In this document: positions 1-11,736 of the stretch, piece by piece | Position numbering within the stretch: the first letter of the stretch is position 1 | How the letters are laid out: the number at the start of each line of letters is the position of its first letter | Assembly (NCBI RefSeq): GCF_007655135.1 | Contig: NC_045128.1 | Location: 16,942,230-17,006,229, forward strand | Source: Punica granatum | Taxonomy: Eukaryota > Streptophyta > Magnoliopsida > Myrtales > Lythraceae | Direction of reading: 5' to 3' | DNA: 64,000 bases | Notes under the pieces: generated by a model | What the model saw: the letters and a program-made list of their open reading frames with translations, nothing else | What the model was told of the DNA's origin: nothing | Database searches by the model: none | Made by a program: the position numbers and the translations under genes

Positions 1-2157
1 AGGACACAATCGGCTTTAAGAGCGCCTATCCTGTAAGGGGCACCCTCCACGGGAGCGACAACGCACGATCGGGAGCGACAATCGTACAAGACGCCCGACA
101 TAAGCTACAAAGATCAGGGCATCCCCGTCCAACATTCACGCGGAGGCAACCTTGGTCACCCACACTCCTGCGGCAATTTTGTTTTCGTTTTAAACAATAG
201 GGGAAAGGACTTGTAAAGTTTGCAAGGACAAAAGACGCGAAGTTCGACTTTCGAGTGCACAAGAATCAGACTTCTGAGAAAACCAGCCATCACAAAATTG
301 GGCTAGGACAACGAAGTACATCAAGTCTCCACGGGGCTAAGCAAACAAAAGTGGCATCGGCGATGCAAAGTCGAGGAGTTTCAAACAAATACAAGGGGCA
401 CAATACAGACCCCAGCTGTGAAAAAAAAAAGACCGAAAAGACGTGGGAAAAACCCGCCAACAAAGAAGAGAAGAGAGAGAGAAAAGAAATGAACAAATCC
501 TGACTAAAATGGAAGCAGCAGTCACAACTCCTCGATGAAGACAGAACGTAACGCACTCGGAGGTCTAATTATTCGAACCATTCGCCCTTGCAAACTCGAG
601 AGACAAAAGAATAGAGCCTGCTAGGTCGAAAACCCCTCGGGGTGATCTAGGCAAAAATTATGGCAAAAGAGAGGCACAACTGAAAATCCCGAGGCGGGCG
701 GTCGTGGCAAAAGGAGAGTTCATCCCCTTTAGGTTGAGAGGTACGGCCCCGAGGCGGGTGACCGCAGCAAAAGGAGTGTAAAATGAGAGATAAACAAAAC
801 AGTCACCCGGGGCCTTCGCACACTGCGCGGACCAGGGATCCCCAAGGGAAATGGCCAAGTTATCTACTCCAACACTATTCCCGATCGGCTCCCCAACGCA
901 GCTCAACTGTCCTAGGCGGTTTCTTCCTCAAGAATGGTGCACAAGCAGGCACCCCATCTGAGCACTTCGCAGTAGCCTACAGGACAAGAAGTCGAAAGAA
1001 AAGGGGGGGGGGTACATCTCACGGCAGGCGTGAACCTGTGTATCCTTTCAGCCTTGGGCACGTGCTCCCCAAGCTTTCTCTTTTCTCTTTGTCATTGCAC
1101 GACTCCAAAACGGGTCATAGCCACCCTTCAATCGGCTACCACAAAGCCAAAATCCTAGACATTCCTTTCCGGGAGTCTAGTCATAACACTCTGGAAATGA
1201 CTAGACCGAGGTTTGACTAAATTTGAACAAAAATTCCCCATGCGGGTTACAAATGCAGCCGCCCTACGGCACCCTGATGAGAAGGATCCCGAGCTCATGG
1301 ACACGTCGAACAACCGATAAAGCCGCTTGGGCACCTTTGAGAACGTCTTGATATGCCCATGCAAGGCCAATAGGAGTCCTGGAGGCCTCGCATTGAGGCC
1401 TCTAAAAGCGGGATCCCATTCGCATCACTTAAACAAAAACTCTTCACGGGTCGCTCAGGCGACCCGAAACTGAAGAGCATGCGTCTTAAAGACATCTTTT
1501 AACCTGCGCTTACACATTATTAGTAACCCCCATGACTTACTAATAATGCTAGGATCATAGGTACTACAAGCCACAAGAACTACGGTGGACTCTTATTTTC
1601 GACCCCTCGGGATACGTAGGCGCTCTACTCCAGAGCTCGAGTCCCTCATTGCACGAACGGGGAATCCCCAGTAAACTACAATAGCCCCTGCGACAAAGCC
1701 GGCACCTGGCAGAGCAACAAGCAATAGCCCTAGCAGCAAAGCCGGCTTCCGGCAGATCAAACACACTGCCACCTCAGGGGCAAAGCATCGACGAAGCAAT
1801 ATCATCGCGGCAGCAACGCCAATCTATAGCAGATCAACACCTTTGGGACAGAATCAACCCAATACACTTAGCGCACACCACTGTCCACATGACTAACGAA
1901 GAGTTATGCTCTTCTTTGCAGATGCGCACGGAACCCCAAGGGGCATCTTCTCCCTGACGGACTCATATCTGCCTCACGCGACGGGTTGTGCTATCGATAC
2001 GTCGGAAACCGTCAAGGGATGCTCCATGCTACCAAACCACCGACGTCCAAAGAAGGGCAAGCGATGGGAGATCATTATCAGTTGTCGCACATAATGCAAT
2101 CCAGGCCCAAGGCCAAGCGAACCACGTCAGGCGGCGCTTTGCGCACTTCCCAAACTA

Positions 2158-3205
2158 GTTTTCGGATCCATCCCGATTTTAAATTCCTGTTTCGGGTCCA
2201 TCCCGGTTTAAAATTCCTGTTCGGGTCCATCCAGGTTTAAAATTTCTATTTCGGGTCCATTCCGGTTTAAATTCCTGTTCGGGTCCATCCCGGTTTAAAT
2301 TCCTGTTCGGGTCCATCCCGATTTCAAATTCCTGTTCGGATCCATCCCGGTTTAAATTCCAGTTCGGGTCCATCCCGATTTCAAATTCTTGTTCGGGTCC
2401 ATCTCAGTTTAAATTCCTGTTTCGGTTTAAATTCCTGTTTCGGGTCCATCCCGGTTTAAATTCCTGTTCGGGTCCATCCCGGTTTTAAATTCCTGTTCGG
2501 GTCCATCCCGGTTTAAATTCCTGTTCGGGTCCATCCCGATTTCAAATTCCTATTCGGGTCCATCCCAGTTTCAAATTCCTGTTTCGGGTCCATCCCGGTT
2601 TAAATTCCTGTTCGGGTCCATCCCGGTTTTAAAATTCATGTTTCGGGTCCATCCCGGTTTAAATTTCTGTTCGGGTCTATCTCGGTTTCAAATCCCTGTT
2701 TCGGGTCCATCCCAGTTTCAAATTCCTGTTCGGGTCCACCCCGGTTTAAATTCTTGTTTCGGGTCCATCCTGGTTTTAAAATCCCTGTTTCGGGTCCACC
2801 CTGTTTTAAATTCCTATTCGGGTCCATCCCAGTTTTAAATTCCTGTTCGAGTCCATTCCGGTTTAAATTCCTGTTCGGATCTATCCCGGTTTCAAATTCC
2901 TGTTCGGGTCCATCCCGGTTTAAATTCCTGTTCGGGTCCATCCCGGTTTAAATTCCTGTTCGGGGCTATCCCGGTTTCAAATTCCTGTTTGGGTCCATCC
3001 TAGTTTCAAATTCCTGTTAGGGTCCATCCCGGCCTCAAATTCCTATTTCAGATCCATCTCGATTTCAAATTCCTGTTTCGGGTCCATCCCGGTTTCAAAT
3101 TCCTGTTCGGGTCCGTCCCGGTTTCAAATTCCTATTCGGGTCCGTCCCGGTTTAAATTTCTGTTCGGGTCCGTTTGGGTGTTCAAATTCTTGTTTGAATC
3201 CCCCC
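2158..3205 (+). repeat. 28-bp minisatellite in unit A 3' UTR
   Basis: About 36 imperfect head-to-tail copies of a unit of roughly 28 bp with the core 'gggtccatcccggttt' followed by 'aaattcctgttc'. Copies differ by single substitutions and 1-3 bp indels. It sits just upstream of the polypurine tract and LTR, which is where Tat/Ogre-lineage elements commonly carry tandem repeats. Antisense ORFs rich in Asp-Pro-Asn-Arg are only translations of the repeat. Confidence 0.95.
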
Positions 3206-3355
3206 AACCTGTGAATTTTTGTTCCAAGCACAATATCCCGATACGTCCAAGCAAGCTATGAGCAGCCATGGGGAACAGTACCAGAGCAGTCGCCGGACCC
3301 AAAAAGGGTTGTTTCTTATAATCTTTGGTTACATCCTCTTGTCGAGCATGCAACC

Positions 3356-3369
3356 AAAGAGGGGCAAGC
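3356..3369 (+). other. Polypurine tract of unit A
   Basis: The sequence aaagaggggcaagc lies directly before the LTR start TGTCAGCACC. The same purine-rich string abuts the 3' LTR of the Ogre element (minus strand, 35,257-35,270). It is the expected primer site for second-strand synthesis in LTR retrotransposons. Confidence 0.8.
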
Positions 3370-4836
3370 TGTCAGCACCCTATTTTGGTCCACCAGCTCC
3401 AACGAAGGATTCCTGGCCGAAGCTCGGATTACTATTCATGGCCCGATAATCAGAGGCGAACGCGCGAATGTGGGAGCATGGGCTACAGAAGAGAAGCAAA
3501 GTCCCCCCTAAAGGCTCAGAAGGGCAGTCAAAAGGGGAAATAGACGACGTGTCCCGAAGCAATAGTAGTTGGCATCATGGCACTATTCATCACCGAAACA
3601 CCGAAGCATCGAAAGGTGCCCAATGTGGGACTCTAAAAATCCCTCTCGGTGCCAAAGTGACCAATGACACGTTCGGGCGCGTTTCGAAGGCATCCTGCTT
3701 AAGCCGGGACACCCCCCGAACTCTCACAGACGCCTTTTCTAACGGGGCTCCAGGGGCGCCCGATCCACGGACGAGTAAACGGCACCCGAGAATGGGTCTG
3801 CACACACCCAAGAACCACCAGGACCATGGAACAAGTTTCAGGCTGCCTTTCGAGGCTCGTCTTGGTCTCCCGAGTGAGTCTCGACCCGGAAAGGGGACCT
3901 TGTCAAACATAATACAACGCTTAGAGCTCATTCGGTGGAAAGTTGACGTCCGGGCTTCACACCACTCATTCCCTACGACTCTTAGGATTAGGGAAATCAT
4001 TTCGCCTCGGGCCAAGCAAATCAGTCAGGCCTCTCGAGTGACATTTTAGTGGTCACGAACGCCTCTCGGCAAGTCTTCGGAGCATGTTTCTGACGAACAG
4101 AGGCCACAACGGTTTTCAAACACCTCAAGAAATTCGGGAAACACTGAGAAAATCCCGATCGCAGATCCCTAGGTCACCTCCGACTAATATTCTTCGGTCA
4201 GGGACGACGAGCCAACGATTCCGCATAGGGCAAAAAGCTCACCGAGACGAACACTACAATGCACAAAGGAGCAATTGGAGAACGGGGACGGTCAACTCCA
4301 CTCCAAATGTCCAAACGGGACAAAACCGACTCTTGAGGTGCCGAGTCACCCGAATATTCGTTCACATGACATATGGCAATATTAGGTTCATTCAAATACA
4401 CTTAGTGCAAACATTCCAAATTCATAAATTAATCGGACTTTGGAGATCGAACGTGCGATCAATCGAGCTTCGACCTCCTCCCGGCTTTTCTCCTAGTCAA
4501 ATGGGGGCCACAGCCAAGCCAAGCCAAGCCTCCAAGCCACGGCTAAAACCCACAGCCACGGTTCAACCCTAACCTTCGGCTCAACCGCCCCTAAGTCACG
4601 GCTCAATCCCAATTTCGGTGGCTCAAACCCAAGAGCTTCCCCCCTCTACACGTTTCAAATATCTCTTACACATCCTCACATCCATCACCTCCCATCACTT
4701 CCCATCACTTCTCCCTCACTTCCCCTACACTCTAAGTGACACAAACCCCTCCCTAACCCCTCTTCAAAATTCAGCAGCCCCATAATACCCCTCTAAATCG
4801 CACTTAATTTCACTAATTTTGCATCATTAGCCTTCT

Positions 4837-4843
4837 TATATAA
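4837..4843 (+). promoter_or_regulatory. TATA box of LARD LTR
   Basis: TATATAA lies within 'cttatataagcc'. The flanking bases, including the downstream 'aatcacaactc' and 'ctctctagctttctcact', recur around the TATA box of the second Tat-family LTR (minus strand near 23,533). Conservation between otherwise divergent LTRs supports a real core promoter. Transcription would run rightward and leave a leader of about 4.5 kb before the primer-binding site. Confidence 0.6.
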
Positions 4844-5569
4844 GCCTCTTGGGTCATTAACTTAATCACAACTCTTCTTGCATATCTCTCTAGCTTTCTC
4901 ACTCTAGGAGAACCTACCAAAATACTCTCCAACTTCAGCAAATTCCAGAATTCGTGCAGCCCCTCCTCAGCCCAGAAACCGGGCAAAAACAAGGACAAAC
5001 CAATCCCGTTTTCTAGCGACCGCCACTCAACCCAAACCAAATTTGACCAAACTTCATATCCCATACGTTTTCGACCTCCTAAGTCCATTTCCGACCTTAG
5101 ATTTTTCATTTGAAGCTCCCAGCACCTCGTTCCAACTCTGTCCAGAAATAGTCCCTTAAGTGTTTTCCCGGTTTCTAGGCGAGTTCGTCCCTCTCGACTT
5201 AAGCAAACTCAACCAAACTTCATATCCCATATGTTTTCGACCTCCTAAGTCCATTTCCGAGCTTAGTTTTTGCATTTGAACCCTCCAGCCCCGCGTTCCA
5301 GAGTTGAGCAGAATCGGGTTTCACGGGTGCATCCCGGTCTTCCTCGATGTCTTCTCCATCTCACGACTAAGGCGAGTCGTGCCATCACTTTCTAAGGGTT
5401 TCTCACGACCCTCAATCTCCCCCGTGACAAGGTGGTTGCGTGCCGAGAGCCGTTCAACCATGCACCTCCGCCATTTCTCTCCTTTCTCCCTTCTCGGATC
5501 TTTCCAGTTTTTACCGGTATTCTTTGCATCTTCCAGGAAATTATAGGCATGAAATCCTCATGAAACCTC

Positions 5570-6215
5570 CACAGGCGTGATCCTCATTCGGTTAGGAGTC
5601 CAATGCCACCGATCTTGCACCAAAAGACCACCGGGAGCCTCCCGTAGAGTCGTTTCTTCATCGGGTGCCAGTCGGGTTTGTTCCTCTAGTTGCCTTTACA
5701 AACCCGAACTTTGCAGGACCGTACAGGTCAGCTCGGGTTGAATCTTGCTACGAGCCACCTATCACCATGATACTCATTCAGTTAGGAGTCCAATGCCACC
5801 GATCTTGCACTAAAGGATCACCGGGAGCCTCCCGTAGAGTCGTTTCTTCATCGGGTGCTAGTAGGGTTTGGTCCTCTGGTTGTCTTTTCTAAACCGAACT
5901 TTTCAGGAACGTACAGGTCAGCTCGGGTTGAATCTTACTACGAGCCACCTATCACCGTAGAGTCGTTTTTTCATCGGGTGCTAGTCCGGTTTGTTCCTCT
6001 GGTTGTCTTTTCTTACACTAATTTTGCAGGAACGTACAGGTCAGCTCGGGTTGAATCTTGCTACGAGCCACCTATCACCGTGATCTACACTCAGTTAGGA
6101 GTCCAATACCACAGACCATGAGCCAAAAGACCACCGGGAGCCTAGTGTAGACCCATTTCTTCATCGGGTGCCAGTCGGGTCTGTTTCTCCCCGACTGGGT
6201 CTGTCATTTTTTGCT
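5570..6215 (+). repeat. 190-bp subrepeats inside LTR
   Basis: The phrase 'gttaggagtccaat' recurs at 5,591, 5,781 and 6,093, and 'ttcatcgggtgc' recurs in step. The first spacing is 190 bp; the next is longer because a partial copy (near 5,957) is inserted. The second LTR carries the same repeat with 189-190-bp spacing. Confidence 0.85.
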
Positions 6216-9073
6216 AACCCGACTTTGTTTTTGATTTTTGGAAAATCTACACCTGCTCTACTCCCGAAACCACCACAGGCGTGATCCTTAGTCTCTCGAA
6301 AATCCAACGCAACTGGCCCTGCGCGAAAATTCCATCCCGATCAACCGGTACAGCCCCGACAAGCCAGACTGCCAGTCGGGTCTGCCAGTCGACCCGACTG
6401 CACCGGTTCGGGTATGTCCATTCCAACCGAGTCTCCCGACTCCCTTTACCACTTCTCCAACTTCTTCCTCGTGTTCCGAGGCTAGGTAAAACGTCTCTAC
6501 GACTTAGAGGAGTTAGGTCTTCAATGTTTGCTTGTCGTGGGATGACAAGGTGGTTGATAACTATATTACATGCAAGTTTCGTTTTTTTTTTTTTCATTTA
6601 CGTGCATATGTACATCATTCATCATGCACATACATCGTTATATTACATGCATCATGGCTGGAAATGATTAAAGTCGAGGTAGAAGAGACCACACGGTCCG
6701 GTAGAGCCATGGGAACTCACGGCTAGAGCCCACGGGAGGGAGCCGTGGGGTTCCTTTGATTCACCGAGACTAAAATGGTCTCTCCTTCCCCGAAATTAGT
6801 TGCTTACCATGACTTTACCATTGTTTATTGCATGTGATGTGTTATTATGACGGGAAAAGACTTAAATCGGGGTCGAAGAGGCCGTCTTGACCCATGTGAG
6901 CCATGGAAACTCACGGCCAGTCTTGAGGGAATGCGGCCGAGAGTTTCTTCGGACCACACGGGTCCAAGGAAGCCTCTTTCATTTCGAAATAGGTCGGTTC
7001 CCGTGTTTTCACGTTTTACCATTGCATGGATCGACGCCGTTTTATTGATTCCTTTATATATGTATTGTATGTGTTTGTTTGTGTGTCCGTTCGCGTTTCG
7101 AGATCTTGGCGGCATCGGTTTCCTTTTATTTTCGTCGAAACATGTGTTATTAACGTGCTTGACGTATTATGCATGCAAGGAATGGCTCGAATCGACGTGG
7201 GAGACCACCGTTGACCCCTCCCGGATCTAGGATTGTCTTCTTCGTCGCTTCGAACTCATTCCATGGAATTGAGTGCACTTATGTTCGTGTTTTATCGCTA
7301 GCCATGTGTTAGTTTCATGATAGATAAATTGTTTTTGGACCATTACCCATTAAATCCATAATACCTATAATATAAGATCACCACCGACGAATAATTTCAC
7401 AAATGGGATAAACGGGATGTGTCATTCGATTAATTGAATCACTCGGACCAAATAATTGGATAAATTGATTATTTATTCGTAAACGCATCGATGGTTCACG
7501 GAATGGCGGAAATGCCCGTTTCTTTGAAAGCTCACAATTTCAAAGCACCGAGACATGTAACACGAATAGAATCGTGTCTAGCGAGTACTCGCGTACTATG
7601 ACTCGAGTCCGAGCCCAATTTGAGGCAGCTCGAGTCGAGACGAGCAAGTCCTTTATAGACCTCTTCGTGTCACGCGATCTTTAATTTATATGTGAACCAC
7701 ACACGTTTTACCGATCAAGGGCATAATCGTCATTCCGCGATCCACCGATATCCTAAGCATTAGGGAGTCGGAAACACCTTGATCTATGGACGGAAAAAGG
7801 CAACCCGTTCGGGTGTGAGTTTCATTCGCACAGCCCATTCCGTCCACTTTCGGTGTTTATATCTCTCTATTGCAGATTCGGTGGCGACCATTTTATTTCT
7901 GTTGCAAAACACGAAAAACCGGATTAATCACGCTTTCGGCTTAATCAAACATTAGTTAATGGATAGGCGAAATGCTATATTCCAATCTAGAGTCAAAATA
8001 CAGGTTTGGCAAATTCGGTGAAACCGCAGTGACACCTCACTGAATAGAGTTCTAAAACAAATTCACACATGTAATTGGCCTAGAACCATATCCGAGCCCT
8101 CCTCTTTGTTTGCCTAGGTTAGATACATTGTTTGCTAATCAACCTCGGTTAATAACTGATTAAATCACGTACATTCGGCTTAATATGGAACTTGTCTGTA
8201 TGTATCTGCATTTATCAGTTTTTGTCTGTTTTTCATAAGTTTTATCAGTTTTCTTCTGTTTTCCATTTGCTTTTGCTGATCTGTTGCGGCTCGAGTCCGA
8301 ACACATAGGTTACGTAATACATGGGGTATAACACCCCAAATCACCGAACACGAGGTCCAACGCCTCTTAACTCACTGAGCGCTTGCAACCTGACTGCGGA
8401 ATGGGATCTAGCCTCGAGTCATCGTCTCACTCCAAGTATGACCTATGTGGAAGGCAATTTGGATTGGATGTATGAAACGTGTTTAGATATCACTCGGGAG
8501 CTCGATCGGTCCAACGGTTACAGTGAGAATCAATCGGTTCTCCTATAGACCGTTGGTTCGATTGGACCCGACCCCCGGCTCCTTGAGCCCGCGTTACCTT
8601 AATTTATTTATAGGTTATTCCAAACACACGGTGAGCCGGAGCGGAATATTGGCCCAATGCAAACCGATCGGGATCCATTTACTTATTCAATTGTACTTTG
8701 TAATTATTCGAGAGAGCATTGCGAGGATTTTGTTTGTACATTCACTCATTCATTGTAAGGATCCCCGATCGGCGAGCAAGAGGTCTGAGTGTCGAACCGG
8801 TCAAGTTGGTCTATTGTTACCAAGAGAAGAGTAAGCTCGAATACTCGAGGTCTCGGTTCGTGCAGAGAATCGACCATCACTGTTCGATAAACTATAACGC
8901 TAAAATAGTGAACCGATTCTTCGACGCACAAGCCTACTCACCTTTCGGATTCTTGGCCCAACTTGATCAATTCATTGACTTTATGATGTCGAAACGGGCG
9001 AGTCAAGTGCAACTCTAAATCACGCGGTGAATAAACAAAATGGTAAGCCTAGCAAATTAGAGTACCGAAAGGG

Positions 9074-9096
9074 CGTGCGGGATATAGGTCCGCACG
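9074..9096 (+). other. Conserved LTR-end hairpin with ATATAGG loop
   Basis: CGTGCGG pairs with CCGCACG around a loop GATATAGGT. The equivalent hairpin in the Ogre LTR (31,905-31,927, read on the minus strand) keeps the loop but has a different, still complementary stem. Any function is unknown. Confidence 0.6.
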
Positions 9097-9196
9097 TAAT
9101 AGAAGCCCCGAATTCGGAATGTTTGGTTCTGCATGACCATTGCCTTAGCATTTAGGTGTACCCCGTACCCCTAGACCCGGGTGACTAAACGGCCCT

Positions 9197-9210
9197 CGAC
9201 CTACGGGTCG
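9197..9210 (+). other. Conserved LTR-end UNCG tetraloop hairpin
   Basis: CGACC-TACG-GGTCG forms a 5-bp stem with a UACG loop, about 130 nt upstream of the LTR 3' end. Six further copies are in the window: 18,232-18,245 (+, TACG), 19,491-19,504 (+, TTCG), 19,988-20,001 (-, TTCG), 31,792-31,805 (-, TTCG), 47,275-47,288 (-, TTCG) and 63,683-63,696 (-, TTCG). UNCG loops are known to be unusually stable in RNA. Confidence 0.7.
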
Positions 9211-9342
9211 TAAACAGTAAGTGGTGACTCCTACTCACGCGTGTTCGTCGCGCATTCCCGGGAAGGTGGATACTCCCAAGCCGCGTTGCGTAGGCTTCGC
9301 GCATGCGTGCCCCGACGAGATGAAATTCGAGTGCGCACAGCT

Positions 9343-9360
9343 TGGCGACTCCACTGGGGA
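9343..9360 (+). other. Primer-binding site, tRNA-Arg type
   Basis: TGGCGACTCCACTGGGGA begins three bases after the LTR end. It is complementary to a tRNA 3' end of the plant tRNA-Arg type (acceptor arm ending in GGAGUCG plus CCA), which is the primer typical of Ogre elements. The same 18-mer occurs on the minus strand at 19,852-19,869 and 47,127-47,144. Confidence 0.85.
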
Positions 9361-9925
9361 CATACTTAGTGGGTTCGGGCTCAATTCCGTTTGCTTGCTT
9401 GCATGTTTATTTATCGCTTTCCGTACATTTATTTTAAGCACATTTATTTTGCGCACATTTATTTTACGCACTTGCATCGCATCATTCTAGCGGGATTCTA
9501 GGTCCCTTGTCCGAAATCCCACGGGCACCAAAATAGGAAGCTAGGTTAGTCAGAGGTTCCGAGTAAGGGAACGGATCGTGTCGACTATGCCATTGAACCG
9601 GCCCCCAAAGATCCTCGCTCGATTTCAAGGAATTTACACCCTTGAGTCGGGAGCCCCCATCCATAGATAGCACGGTCCCTGTAGCACCGAACCATGCATC
9701 GTGCTATGCCTCCATGCAAGCCTTCAACCCGACTACGACAACTGTCCATCGAGTCGACCTGCGAGCCATTTGAGTCTTTTCCATTTCAAGAGCGATGTAC
9801 ATGTAATTTCTATTAAGCCATGGGCATTTACTCTCTTCGCACACATGCATCATGCAGTTTTCAAAAATTAGGATGTCAGTTATGTTGACGAGTCCTAAAC
9901 GGATTTTCCTGTCGTCTTGGTAAGG
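9361..9925 (+). other. LARD 5' leader, colinear with Ogre leader
   Basis: Blocks such as 'tttatttatcgctttccg' (near 9,410), 'cgctcgatttcaaggaat' (near 9,614), 'cacccttgagtcggg' and 'gccatttgagtc' occur in the same order in the Ogre leader on the minus strand (46,577-47,126). Similarity runs up to the sequence 'cttggtaaggg' at 9,916, matching 'cttggtaagag' just before the Ogre ORF1 start codon. The leader would carry the packaging and priming signals of the element; that function is inferred from position. Confidence 0.7.
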
Positions 9926-10240
9926 GATGCCTTGCTCAGCCTCCTGCCCGCCCCTCGACAGAGTCCGCCAACACACAAGGACCTCACCGACTCGCCACAG
10001 AACGCGAATGGTGTATATTCCAGGATAACATGATCGACCTCATCAACACTAGGTTCGATCACCGAGAGGTCGCTGTGCGATGAAGAACTCGCCGGCCAAC
10101 CACCTTAGAGGGAGCTCTCCCAAAGCCGTGCCAAGATGCAGAGATGCGGTCAAGAGCTCGCTTGAGCGAACGCCGCCCTGGAGAGGTCTAGGAAGAGACC
10201 TCGAGAAGGCCCACACATGCACTCTAGGATAGATGTCTCC
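9926..10240 (+). pseudogene. Collapsed ORF1 remnant in LARD unit B
   Basis: The position is exactly where ORF1 starts in the Ogre element. The right end (about 10,180-10,235) resembles the last codons of Ogre ORF1: 'ctggagaggtctagga' here against 'ttggagaggtccagaa' there, encoding Leu-Glu-Arg-Ser-Arg-Lys-Arg. Roughly 0.3 kb remains where the intact gene has 1.49 kb, and there is no continuous reading frame. Loss of ORF1 coding with retention of its edges fits derivation of the LARD from a coding element. Confidence 0.5.
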
Positions 10241-10289
10241 GCAAGGCCCTCGCCTAGACGAGGTGCTTTCCCGGGCCGTGCTCACTCAA

Positions 10290-10450
10290 ATCCCGAGTGT
10301 GGTGGCAAATCAGCTTAAGGCTCTATTTTACAAAATTTGCATTGTACTTTAAACCTTTTGAGTCAATGTGTACGACGACATTAGCTTTTGAAAACTCACG
10401 CATTGCATGCATCCTATCCATTTACTATTTTACACGACAATTAACACTAC
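10290..10450 (+). other. Conserved ORF1-gag spacer in LARD
   Basis: The series 'aaaatttgcattgtactttaaacc', then 'gacattagctttt' and 'cattgcatgcatcc', parallels the Ogre spacer between ORF1 and gag (minus strand, about 44,880-45,040). The sequence is retained although the neighbouring coding regions are lost. No start codon context for gag remains. Confidence 0.5.
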
Positions 10451-11736
10451 CACGCGGTAGACAAAGTTGTGACCGCCTTTGTAGGTGGACCTCTCATAGT
10501 CCTCACCCTTCCTCCACGGCGAGACGATCAGTAGCTCATGGGCCAACCATCTAAGCAACACTAACTCCCCATTAATACCGCGCAATCGATTACGTCATTG
10601 CATGGTTGAGCACACGTCCCTCCATGCTATGAGTGCTTCCATCAGCACAACTGAGTGTGCCCTTTCCGCGTGTGCGAGCACACCCCTACCTTGCCCATGC
10701 ACGCCTCCTCGACACACCTTGTGCATGTCTCTCAGTGTGCTTGCATGATGCCTACCAGGCCAATTCGCTCCCCTACGCTGTTGCATTCAAATTACGAATA
10801 GTTCTTGTTTCTTCATTGCTTTTCCTCTTCTCATTGCAGGAAATAACTGACAAGAAGGCAACTTGGACCTTGAACGACCACAATCAGGACAATGAACACT
10901 TCTCGTCCAGCACCTTGGAACTTCAACACCGAATCCCAACCCTCCCTCCACAAAAGATCACAGGCAACAGCTCCGACAAACAGAGCATGGCCCTGCCCAC
11001 CCGCCGCGAAAGTCACTAGCACGGTCACATCTCCGATCGGAGAATGATCCCTGCCCACCTTCCGCTATGGCCATCAACCAACCACTGGGGCAACATGCAC
11101 TCTTCCCTAAACTCTCTTTTACATTTATTTATATGCATTCCCAAACGAGCTCCCGGCATGAACGAACCCTTCACGGGCGCACTAGGACAGCCCCGAAGAT
11201 GCCCTGTTGGTTCTGTCGGAATTGTTCGATTCGTCTGTCCTCAGGGGATCCGGCTCCTCGAGCCTTCCCTAGGACGGTTGCGCATGCCAACCCGCAATCA
11301 GGGTAAGTACACCTATGTGGCCCCTAGCCACAATCTGCCCACTCCAGGGTGGCGATGAGTAGATCTCGGAATTGAGTGTCCCCCACGCACGGTACCCCAT
11401 GGGTCGCACGTTGGACAAGGAGATTTTCCTATGGGTCCACTCCACATTTCTTACCGCATATTCCACCGATCAATCGCCTAATGTATCATCTTCTTTACCA
11501 TCTCTCACAGGGACACGCCGGTCATAGGAAAAGAACGATACACGGGTTCATACCTCCCTGAGAATTCCTCTAGGACCCTTTCCCCATACTTCGATGAGGG
11601 AGGTGTCCGACGAATAGGTACCCCCCACGAAGCCGGAGACAGAGACAACTGAACAAACCATTCAACCCTGGGGCAAATCGGGCCTTCCCCATTGTAAAGA
11701 CCCATCACTGAAAACATGCAACGATAAGCCCTGAGG
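10451..11736 (+). other. Unassigned LARD interior
   Basis: About 1.3 kb in the place where gag, protease and pol would lie in a coding element. Only short ORFs occur, without recognisable domains. The sequence may be scrambled remnant or captured DNA; nothing visible decides between them. Confidence 0.4.

Larger units (their letters stand above)
1..3369 (+). mobile_element. LARD unit A, 3' part of internal region (cut by window edge)
   Basis: This is non-coding retrotransposon internal DNA. Positions 1-2,157 match 11,737-13,956 nearly base for base, so they are the same part of a second copy of the element. The stretch around 590-790 has repeated blocks of the type 'gcaaaagttag' and 'gcaaaaggagag', which also occur (minus strand) in the 3' untranslated part of the Ogre element at 36,980-37,220. 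A minisatellite, a polypurine tract and a complete LTR follow. No gag or pol motif was found in any frame. Short ORFs are present, but none has a recognisable domain. The left end of this unit lies outside the window. Confidence 0.8.
3370..9339 (+). repeat. Complete 5.97-kb LTR shared by LARD units A and B
   Basis: Starts TGTCAGCACC and ends GTGCGCACA, so it has the canonical TG...CA termini. A polypurine tract precedes it and a tRNA-Arg-type primer-binding site follows it, so the one LTR serves as the 3' LTR of unit A and the 5' LTR of unit B. From about 5,385 onward it aligns with the truncated second LTR at 14,558-18,374. It contains a TATA box (4,837), 190-bp subrepeats (about 5,570-6,215) and a conserved terminal module with two hairpins. 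No coding sequence was recognised inside it. At nearly 6 kb it is very long for a plant LTR, but Ogre-type elements are known for LTRs of this order. Confidence 0.88.

Noticed and set aside
26..262. 78-codon minus-strand ORF, also at 11,763-11,999
   Set aside because: Present in both LARD copies only because the copies are recent; no domain, no start context, and antisense to the element.
2179..2951. ORFs rich in Asp-Pro-Asn-Arg or Phe-Arg-Val-His-Pro
   Set aside because: They are translations of the 28-bp minisatellite; periodicity matches the DNA unit and there is no domain.
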